Below are positions 1 to 5,782 of a stretch of 12,120 bases of DNA, piece by piece. The translations under genes were made by a program, and so were the position numbers. Within the stretch, counting starts at the first letter, position 1. Each line of letters starts with the position of its first letter. The DNA is from Chloroflexi bacterium 13_1_40CM_68_21 (GTDB taxonomy: Bacteria; Chloroflexota; Limnocylindria; P2-11E): positions 1 to 12,120 of the forward strand of contig MNEO01000013.1 of assembly GCA_001917735.1 (NCBI GenBank). Direction: 5' to 3'. The notes beneath the pieces are model-generated. The model was not told where the DNA came from and made no database searches. It saw only the letters and a list, made by a program, of their open reading frames with translations.

Positions 1-611
1 AGGTCGGCGAAGTAGCCGAGGTCGTGAATGCCGAAGTGGTCGCGCTCCGCGACCGTCGTGAGGAGCCGATGAAAGCGCGCGAGATCCGTCGTTTCTTCCG
101 TCGCGACGCCGGCGCGTTCGGCCTTGTGCACGTACTGACGCGTTTTCTTCCGCATGGCGGCCAGCATCGTCTCGGGATCCTGAGCGAGATCCATGAGGAG
201 CGTTCGCCGAGGCTGCACGTACACCGGCGAGCGCCGCACTCCGGCTGCCTGCAGCGCGGCCGAAAGGACCGCACTCTCCGCGACTTCCGGATCGCAGAGC
301 AAGCTCACCGTCCAGCCGCGCGCGAGCTCCTTGCGCAGCGCGCTGACCGCTTCGGCGAGACGATGGTCCTCGCAGAGGGGCCCTCGCGGCGCGTAGGCGA
401 CGGACATCGAGGGTCCGATGCGCTTGCGGAGAACCTGCACGCACCCCCGCCGGCCGCCGTCATCCTCGAGGATGTAGTGCTCGGCGCGCCAGCCGGTCGC
501 CGCCTTCACCTGCGCCCAGCCGGCCGACTGCAGAAGGTGCGGTCGCGCGGTCTCCTGTATCAGCCGATCCCAGTGGCGCTCCTCGTTCTCGGTGACCGGC
601 CGTGCCCTCAC
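1..611 (-). CDS. FemABX-family peptidyltransferase (C-terminus beyond window)
   Basis: Translation of the minus strand gives 203 codons that run off the left edge. The visible part resembles the first acyltransferase-like domain of FemA/FemX (FmhB) proteins, which use aminoacyl-tRNA to add amino acids to the peptidoglycan stem peptide at the inner membrane face. Seen directly: an N-terminal HLLQSAGWAQVK block (residues 25-36), AYAPRGPLCE (72-81), and the basic segment LAAMRKKTRQYVHKAERAGV (150-169), all typical of the family. The GTG start at 611 is chosen because GAAAGG lies 9 bases upstream (621-626) and an in-frame stop precedes it closely. It follows topA by 64 bases with no terminator visible, so co-transcription is likely. 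The transferred residue cannot be told from sequence, and a related GNAT-type acyltransferase is an alternative. Confidence 0.85.
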   Translation of the reverse strand, partial: MRARPVTENEERHWDRLIQETARPHLLQSAGWAQVKAATGWRAEHYILEDDGGRRGCVQVLRKRIGPSMSVAYAPRGPLCEDHRLAEAVSALRKELARGWTVSLLCDPEVAESAVLSAALQAAGVRRSPVYVQPRRTLLMDLAQDPETMLAAMRKKTRQYVHKAERAGVATEETTDLARFHRLLTTVAERDHFGIHDLGYFAD

Positions 612-620
612 AGGCCCGGG

Positions 621-626
621 CCTTTC
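621..626 (-). promoter_or_regulatory. Ribosome binding site of the FemABX gene
   Basis: The minus strand reads GAAAGG, then a 9-base spacer, then GTG at 611. This decides the start. The same GAAAGG core precedes topA, and these are the only two convincing Shine-Dalgarno sites in the window. Confidence 0.6.
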
Positions 627-675
627 AATCTCGGTGGATCCGCTCCCCCAGCACGTCGCTCACCCCGCGCCGTGT

Positions 676-2859
676 TCAGGCGGCGTCTTTCCCTGGGGTG
701 GCGGCGGTCGCGGGAAGCTCGCGTGCCGTGAAGGTGCACTCCGGGTACCGCTCGCAACCGTAGAACATCGAGCGGCCCCTGCCACGCCGGCGCACGAGCT
801 CGCCCTTCCCGCATTCGGGGCAGATCACGCCGGTCTTCTGCTGCGTCTTCTTGATGTACTTGCAGTCGGGGTAGCCGGTGCAGCCGACGAAGGGCCCAAA
901 CCGGCCGCGGCGCCTGGCGAGCGGCTTGCCGCACTCGGGACAGATCTCGCCCTCGAGGATCTCGAGCTGCGGCTCCTTCTGACCCTCGAGCGGCTCGGAG
1001 TAGTCGCACGCGCCTTCCGGAAGCGGCTCGCCCTTCTTGCCCTTCTTGAACCCGGTGCACGAGTAGAAGCGCCCGTACCGGCCGAGCTTGATCACCACCG
1101 GACGTCCGCACTTCGGACACACACGATCGGTCGGCTCCTCGGTCACGTCGGACTTCTTCACGCTCTTGTTCTTCTCTTCCACGCGTTTCGAGAACGGCTC
1201 GAAGAAGTCCCGGACGACGGGCACCCACGGCGTGTCGCCGCTCGCGATCCTGTCGAGGTCCTCCTCCATGCGCGCGGTGAAGCCGGTGTCGACGATGTCG
1301 GGGAAGTGCTCGCGCAGGAAGTCGGTCACCACGAAGCCGACGTCCTCCGGTACCAGAGCCCGTCCGTCCTTCCGCACGTACTTCCGATCGACGAGCGTCG
1401 AGATCGTCGGGGCGTAGGTCGAGGGACGCCCAATGCCGTGCTCCTCGAGCGTCTTTACGAGCGAAGCCTCGGTGAATCGCGCTGGCGGCTGCGTGAAGTG
1501 CTGCGAGGCGTCGAGGCCGAGCAGCTTCAGCGGATCACCCGCGGCAACCTCGGGCAGCGGGCTTATCTCCTTCTCCGGCTCCTCCGTCCCTTCGGTGTAG
1601 ACGCGAAGGAAGCCATCGAAGAGGACGCGGCGACCATTGGCGCGGAGGACGTACTGCGCCGCTTCGATGTCGAGCCGCGTGTTCTCGAAGCGTGCGGGCG
1701 CCATCTGCGAGGCGATCGTGCGCTGCCAGATGAGCGTGTACAGCTTGAGCTGGTCTGGCTTGAGGATGCGCTTGACGCGATCGGGGGTGCGCGACAGGTC
1801 CGTCGGGCGGATCGCCTCGTGTGCTTCCTGAGCACCCTTCGAGCGCGTCTTGTAGTGACGGGGCTTCTCGATGGCGTACTGACCGCCGAACTCCGACGCG
1901 ATCACATCGTGCGCCTGTCTGAGCGCGCCCTCCGCGACGTGCAGCGAGTCGGTCCGCATATAGGTGATCAGGCCGACCGGCGCATCGCCGAGCGAGACGC
2001 CCTCGTACAGCTGCTGGGCGAGCACCATCGTCCGCTTCACCGAATAGCCGAGCTTTCGCGACGCTTCCTGTTGGAGGGTCGATGTGGTGAACGGCGGCGC
2101 CGCGTTCCGGCCGCTCTCGCGCTTCTCGACGCTCTTGACCGCGTACTGGGCATCGGCGAGGGCGGCGCGGTGTTTATCGGCCGTCGCGCCGTCGTGGATC
2201 TCGAGCTTGTGGCCCTTGTGCTGGATGACCTCCGCCGTGAATGTCTGGCCTGCCGCCGTAGCGAGCGCCGCCTCGAGCGTCCAGTACTCCTGAGGAACGA
2301 ACGCCTGGATCTCGCGCTCGCGGTCGACGATGAGGCGCAGCGCGACCGACTGGACGCGGCCGGCCGACAGGCCGTAGCGGATCTTCTTCCAGAGGAGCGG
2401 CGACATCGTGTAGCCCACCAGCCGGTCGACGACCCGTCGCGCCTGCTGGGCGTCGACGAGGTCCTGGTCGATCTCGCGCGGGTGCTTGAAGGCCTGCTGG
2501 ATGGCCGCCGGGGTGATTTCGTGGAAGGTCACCCGGCGCAGCTTCGACTTCGGGACCTTGATCACGTCGGCGAGGTGCCAGGCGATCGCCTCGCCCTCGC
2601 GGTCGAGGTCGGTCGCGAGCCAGACGTGCGGGGCCGTCTTCGCTTCGCGGCGGAGGATCCGGGCGTGCTTCTCGGAGTCGTCGGGGACGATGTACTCGGG
2701 AGCGAACGTCTTGAGGTCGACGCCGAGCTTTGACTTGGGAAGGTCACGGATATGGCCGAACGAGGCCTCGACCTTGTAGGCCGGACCGAGCATCCGTTCT
2801 AGAGTTCTTGCCTTGGTGGGGCTCTCCACCACGACCAAGTCCCTCGCCGCGACCGCCAA
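676..2859 (-). CDS. topA: DNA topoisomerase I (type IA)
   Basis: This 727-residue protein relaxes negative supercoils by transient single-strand cleavage. The N-terminal Toprim domain carries VVESPTKA (E12) and the metal-binding DLDREGE block at 84-90. The catalytic tyrosine is Y300 in GLITYMRTDS. The SAGRVQSVALRLIVDRE block at 165-181 is also characteristic. The C-terminus has three four-cysteine zinc fingers, each beginning CPxCG and followed by a second cysteine pair. Family proteins commonly carry variable numbers of such fingers, and the length is within the usual range. The start is TTG at 2859, supported by AAAGGA 7 bases upstream and by the Toprim motif starting at residue 7. It lies downstream of manC and upstream of the FemABX gene in the same direction. 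The leader contains two hairpins, one covering the ribosome binding site, so expression may be controlled at this point. Confidence 0.97.
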   Translation of the reverse strand: MAVAARDLVVVESPTKARTLERMLGPAYKVEASFGHIRDLPKSKLGVDLKTFAPEYIVPDDSEKHARILRREAKTAPHVWLATDLDREGEAIAWHLADVIKVPKSKLRRVTFHEITPAAIQQAFKHPREIDQDLVDAQQARRVVDRLVGYTMSPLLWKKIRYGLSAGRVQSVALRLIVDREREIQAFVPQEYWTLEAALATAAGQTFTAEVIQHKGHKLEIHDGATADKHRAALADAQYAVKSVEKRESGRNAAPPFTTSTLQQEASRKLGYSVKRTMVLAQQLYEGVSLGDAPVGLITYMRTDSLHVAEGALRQAHDVIASEFGGQYAIEKPRHYKTRSKGAQEAHEAIRPTDLSRTPDRVKRILKPDQLKLYTLIWQRTIASQMAPARFENTRLDIEAAQYVLRANGRRVLFDGFLRVYTEGTEEPEKEISPLPEVAAGDPLKLLGLDASQHFTQPPARFTEASLVKTLEEHGIGRPSTYAPTISTLVDRKYVRKDGRALVPEDVGFVVTDFLREHFPDIVDTGFTARMEEDLDRIASGDTPWVPVVRDFFEPFSKRVEEKNKSVKKSDVTEEPTDRVCPKCGRPVVIKLGRYGRFYSCTGFKKGKKGEPLPEGACDYSEPLEGQKEPQLEILEGEICPECGKPLARRRGRFGPFVGCTGYPDCKYIKKTQQKTGVICPECGKGELVRRRGRGRSMFYGCERYPECTFTARELPATAATPGKDAA

Positions 2860-2866
2860 ATCAGAT

Positions 2867-2872
2867 TCCTTT
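2867..2872 (-). promoter_or_regulatory. Ribosome binding site of topA
   Basis: The minus strand reads AAAGGA with a 7-base spacer to the TTG start at 2859. It supports the TTG start. It lies in the 3' arm of a predicted hairpin (2868-2886), so access by ribosomes may depend on RNA folding. Confidence 0.6.
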
Positions 2873-2886
2873 CACTTAGCGAAAGG
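2868..2886 (-). promoter_or_regulatory. Hairpin sequestering the topA ribosome binding site
   Basis: On the minus strand CCTTTC pairs perfectly with GAAAGG across a 7-base loop (GCTAAGT). The 3' arm is the topA Shine-Dalgarno core. The outer two bases of the 5' arm (2885-2886) are also the last two bases of the stronger upstream hairpin, so the two folds partly compete. The pairing is seen directly; a regulatory role is inference. Confidence 0.4.
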
Positions 2887-2902
2887 CGCCCTCTCGGGCG
2901 CC
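2881..2902 (-). terminator. GNRA-capped hairpin with short U tract in manC-topA spacer
   Basis: The minus-strand RNA would form a perfect 7-bp stem, GGCGCCC with GGGCGCC (2902-2885), closed by a GAGA tetraloop of the GNRA type. It is followed by UUUC (2884-2881). The stem is very stable but the U tract is short, so it may be a weak terminator, an attenuator or a processing/stability element between manC and topA. Confidence 0.45.
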
Positions 2903-2979
2903 CCTTCCTCTATCCACTGTAACCGCGACGTCCACCAAAGCAGGCACACAGGCGACAAACGGGCCCGCAGACGGCCGTC

Positions 2980-4050
2980 CTACAAGAGATCGTCCCGCTC
3001 TTCCCGCCTGAGCCGGTCTACGACCGTTTTCACGTCCGCGGAGCGCTCTTTGGACGTCACGAGAAGGGCGTCGGGGGTGTCCACGACGACGAGCCCTTCT
3101 ACTCCTATTAACGCAACCGTCTTCCCGGGCGCCCAGACGTAGTTGTCGTGGGCGTCTTCGGCGACCTGATCGCCGGACGCCCAGTTGTCCGCCCCCTGGA
3201 CGAGCGCGGCGAGGCGCGCCCACGAACCGATGTCGTGCCAGCCGATGTCCGCCGGAACGACGGCGACGTTGGGCGCCTTCTCGGCGATCCCGTAGTCGAT
3301 CGTCGTCCGGTCGGTCTCCTCCCAGACCTCGGCCAGCACCGACTCGTAGCGGGGCGAGCCGACGGCGTCGCGGAGCGCCCCGATCGCCTTGGCCGTCGCC
3401 GGCAGATGTTGCTCGTAGGCGCGCAGGACCTCTTCGACCCGCCAGACGAACATGCCGGCGTTCCAGTAGTGCCCGCCGGCGGCCACCATCCGCTCGGCGT
3501 GCTCACGTTTGGGCTTTTCGACGAACCGCTTCACCGCGCGAACCTCGATGGGCGCTTCGACCTCGAGTTTGTCTCCCGCCTCGATGTAGCCGAAGCCGGT
3601 GTCGGGCCCGCTCGGCGTGATCCCGATCGTCACCAGATAGCCGCGTTCGCCCGCGGCGGTCGCCGCGATGAGCACCTTCCGGAACTCCGCACGCTTCTCG
3701 ACGACGTGGTCCGACGGGAGCACCGCCACGACGGCCTCCGGGTCGAACGCGGCGAGCGCGGCCATCGCCAGGCCGACCGCGGCCGCGTTGCCGCGAGGGT
3801 AGGGCTCGACCACGAGGTGATCGCTCCGGAGCTCAGGGAGCTGCTCGTGGATGAGCGCGCGGTGCTCCGGTGGGGCGACGACGAAGATGCGTTCGGCGGG
3901 GACGGTCTCCGACACGCGCTCGACGGTGTCCTGCAGGAGCGTCCGCCCCCCGAGCAAATCGAGGAACTGCTTGGGGCGCTCGCGTCGCGAGAGCGGCCAG
4001 AGGCGTGTTCCGGCCCCACCGGAGAGAACGAGCACGTAAAGCCGGGGCAA
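2980..4050 (-). CDS. manC: Mannose-1-phosphate guanylyltransferase
   Basis: This 356-residue nucleotidyltransferase makes GDP-mannose from GTP and mannose-1-phosphate in the cytoplasm, supplying mannosylated glycans. Seen in the sequence: the nucleotide-binding signature LSGGAGTRLWPLSR (9-22) followed by RPKQF (25-29), LPSDHVV (111-117), TGFGYIE (151-157), FVEKPK (176-181), YWNAGMFVW (195-203), IDYGIAEKA (251-259) and DIGWHDIGSW (268-277). It ends after the nucleotidyltransferase part and lacks the C-terminal phosphomannose isomerase domain found in longer bifunctional relatives. The TTG start at 4050 gives the usual few residues before the GG-GTR loop. No Shine-Dalgarno is visible, and the start lies 4 bases after the trpS stop, so translation is probably coupled. 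Related sugar nucleotidyltransferases are less likely given the RLWPLSR motif. Confidence 0.94.
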   Translation of the reverse strand: MPRLYVLVLSGGAGTRLWPLSRRERPKQFLDLLGGRTLLQDTVERVSETVPAERIFVVAPPEHRALIHEQLPELRSDHLVVEPYPRGNAAAVGLAMAALAAFDPEAVVAVLPSDHVVEKRAEFRKVLIAATAAGERGYLVTIGITPSGPDTGFGYIEAGDKLEVEAPIEVRAVKRFVEKPKREHAERMVAAGGHYWNAGMFVWRVEEVLRAYEQHLPATAKAIGALRDAVGSPRYESVLAEVWEETDRTTIDYGIAEKAPNVAVVPADIGWHDIGSWARLAALVQGADNWASGDQVAEDAHDNYVWAPGKTVALIGVEGLVVVDTPDALLVTSKERSADVKTVVDRLRREERDDLL

Positions 4051-4062
4051 GGCGCTAGCGCC
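4051..4062. repeat. 12-bp perfect palindrome at trpS-manC junction
   Basis: GGCGCTAGCGCC reads the same on both strands. It contains the trpS TAG stop (4055-4057) and touches the manC TTG start (4050). It could fold as a short hairpin with a CUAG loop, or be chance in GC-rich DNA. Confidence 0.5.
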
Positions 4063-5101
4063 CGAAGTAATCGAGATGCATGGCCTGACGGACCTCGTGG
4101 AGCGTCCCCGCGGCTTCCCTGCGCGCGCGCTCGCTCCCGGCCGCGAGGATCTCGTCCACGACTTTTGGCCGCGCCGCGATCTCCGCCCGGCGCTCCCTGA
4201 TCGGAGCGAGGAACCGCTCGAGCGCCGCGAGGAGGCGGCGCTTCACCTCCACGTCCGTCACCTTTCCCTCGCGGTAGCGCGCCTTGAGGTCGTCGACCTC
4301 GGCTTTGTCGGGATTGAAGGTGTCGTGGTAGACGAAGACCGGGTTCCCCTCGACGCGGCCCGGGACGTCCGCGCGCACGCGGTTCGGGTCGGTGTACATG
4401 CGCATCACCTTGCGCTCGACGGTCTTCTCGTCGTCGGACAGGAAGATTGCGTTATCCAGGCTCTTTCCCATCTTGTCCCGTCCGTCGATCCCGGGCAGCA
4501 ACCCCATTTCGGGAATGAGCGACTCGGGGACCGGAAAAATGGGCGCAAAAAGCTCGTTGAAGCGCCGCGCGATCTCGCGCGTGAGCTCGACGTGCGACTC
4601 CTGGTCTCGCCCCACCGGAACGAGATCGCCCTTCACGATGAGGATGTCCGCGGCCTGCAGGACCGGATACCCGAGGAGGCCGTAGGTCGGCTGTGCCAGC
4701 CCGTGATCGCGAAGCTGATCCTTCAGCGTCGGGATGCGCTGCACCCTTGGAACTGAGACAAGCATCGAGAAATAGAGGTGCAGCTCGGGGATCTGTGGCA
4801 CCAGCGACTGCAGGAAGTAGTTGACCTTCTCGGGATCGACGCCGACTGCGAGGTTGTCGATGACATCGTCGCGGATGTTCTGCTCGATCTCGCTCAGGCC
4901 TTCGAGCTTGGTCGTGAGCATGTGGTGGTCGGCGACGAGAAGGAATGTCTCGTACGAGTCCTGGAGCTTCACGCGATTCGCCAGCGTCCCGACGTAGTTG
5001 CCGACGTGCAGCTTCCCCGTCGGGCGATCGCCCGTGAGGATGCGCTTCCGCGTCTTCTTCGCGGAAGTGGATGGCGCGGCGGTCGTGACTTCGGCGGTCA
5101 T
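4055..5101 (-). CDS. trpS: Tryptophanyl-tRNA synthetase
   Basis: This 348-residue class I aminoacyl-tRNA synthetase charges tRNA-Trp with tryptophan using ATP. The HIGH-like motif is TGKLHVGNY (28-36), and the KMSKS-like loop is DKMGKSLDNAI (209-219), with glycine in place of the first serine. The blocks GYPVLQAADILIVKGDLVPVG (144-164) and RDQESHVELTR (165-175) match the bacterial TrpS fold, and the length is normal. The first 19 residues (Ala/Thr/Ser then KKTRKR) form an extension before the usual ILTGDRPTG beginning. The ATG at 5101 overlaps the hydrolase TGA as ATGA, which supports this start and points to translational coupling, since no Shine-Dalgarno is seen. manC follows after 4 bases. 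Confidence 0.97.
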   Translation of the reverse strand: MTAEVTTAAPSTSAKKTRKRILTGDRPTGKLHVGNYVGTLANRVKLQDSYETFLLVADHHMLTTKLEGLSEIEQNIRDDVIDNLAVGVDPEKVNYFLQSLVPQIPELHLYFSMLVSVPRVQRIPTLKDQLRDHGLAQPTYGLLGYPVLQAADILIVKGDLVPVGRDQESHVELTREIARRFNELFAPIFPVPESLIPEMGLLPGIDGRDKMGKSLDNAIFLSDDEKTVERKVMRMYTDPNRVRADVPGRVEGNPVFVYHDTFNPDKAEVDDLKARYREGKVTDVEVKRRLLAALERFLAPIRERRAEIAARPKVVDEILAAGSERARREAAGTLHEVRQAMHLDYFGR

Positions 5102-5730
5102 GGGAGATGCGATGGTACAGGCAGCGCCCGCGCGAGCTCGCCGGCGACGAGCCGTCCGACCTCGTCGCGCTTGCCGACGAAGAAGTGATCGACGCCGCTC
5201 ACCACCGCGATGCGCGCGTGCGGGACCGCGGCACGCAGCTCGTCCGCGGTCCCGAACTGGTCTTTCTCGGCAGCCACGATGAATGTGCCCGCCGGGATCT
5301 TGGGGAGCTCGCGCGGTTCGAGATTCAGGTCTTTCGTTCCCACCCCGACAAGCGCAACGGCGTCCGCCCTTCCGCCGCGCGCGAGATATGCGAGGACCTG
5401 GAACGCGCCGAAGCTGTACCCGACGAGGCCAAGCGGCAGGGCCGGCGCGAACGAACGAGCGTGATCGACCGCCGCCGCGAGGTCATCCGTCTCGGCGTGC
5501 CCTCCGGTCCATTCGCCGGCGCTCTCCCCCACGCCGCGGAAGTTGAACCGCAGGGCGTACCAGCCGTGCTCGGCGCACGCCCGCGCGATCGCGGCCACAA
5601 GGGGGTTGCGCATCGTGCCGCCGTGTGTCGGCAGCGGATGGGCGATGACCACGATCGCGCTCGGCGCCACGTCCGGGACGCGGAGGGTGGCCTCCAGACG
5701 GTCGTCGATCCTGAGCGCTTCTTCGCGCAT
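5098..5730 (-). CDS. Small alpha/beta hydrolase (COG2945-like)
   Basis: This predicted 210-residue cytoplasmic alpha/beta hydrolase has an unknown substrate. The catalytic triad can be read: S106 in the nucleophile elbow GYSFGA, D157 in AAEKDQFG and H182 in GVDHFFVG. The early HPLPTHGGTMRN (31-42) and RFNFRGVGES (61-70) blocks are typical of the COG2945 group (AHPHPxxGGTMxN, FNFRGVGxSxG). No signal peptide or membrane segment is seen. The ATG at 5730 is preferred because the family motifs start soon after and because longer versions would run into the divergent gene at 5783; an in-frame ATG at 5784 is the alternative. No clear Shine-Dalgarno is present. The stop overlaps the trpS start (ATGA), making it the probable first gene of the minus-strand operon. 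Confidence 0.85.
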   Translation of the reverse strand: MREEALRIDDRLEATLRVPDVAPSAIVVIAHPLPTHGGTMRNPLVAAIARACAEHGWYALRFNFRGVGESAGEWTGGHAETDDLAAAVDHARSFAPALPLGLVGYSFGAFQVLAYLARGGRADAVALVGVGTKDLNLEPRELPKIPAGTFIVAAEKDQFGTADELRAAVPHARIAVVSGVDHFFVGKRDEVGRLVAGELARALPVPSHLP

Positions 5731-5766
5731 CTCTCGAGTCTGGGGGAACCCTTCGCTCCTCGCGGC

Positions 5767-5774
5767 TGTATAGC
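5767..5774. promoter_or_regulatory. Bidirectional -10-like element between hydrolase and beta-helix gene
   Basis: The plus strand reads TGTATAGC. TATAGC (5769-5774) is a -10-like hexamer 8 bases before the plus-strand ATG at 5783. On the minus strand the same site reads TATACA (5772-5767), a good -10 that would start transcription about 30 bases before the hydrolase ATG at 5730. It sits inside the imperfect palindrome GGCT-GTAT-AGCC (5764-5775). No recognisable -35 is visible for either direction. Confidence 0.45.
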
Positions 5775-5782
5775 CTTGCGAC

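Larger units (their letters stand above)
2860..2979 (-). other. manC-topA intergenic spacer
   Basis: This 120-base spacer is the only sizeable gap in the minus-strand run. It holds the two hairpins next to topA. Upstream of them I see only a poor promoter candidate on the minus strand (TTGGTG with GATAGA 18 bases later), so a separate topA promoter is possible but not shown. Confidence 0.5.

Noticed and set aside
24..731. Plus-strand open frame of 235 codons at the left edge
   Set aside because: Low-complexity Arg-rich product. The minus strand encodes a clear FemABX-family sequence with a ribosome binding site.
592..2733. Long plus-strand open frame (713 codons) opposite topA
   Set aside because: It is the antisense shadow of topA in GC-rich DNA. 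The translation is Arg/Leu/Val/Asp-rich without any recognisable domain, whereas the minus strand encodes a complete topoisomerase.
3148..4200. Plus-strand open frame of 350 codons opposite manC and the end of trpS
   Set aside because: Antisense shadow spanning two well-identified genes; no domain character.
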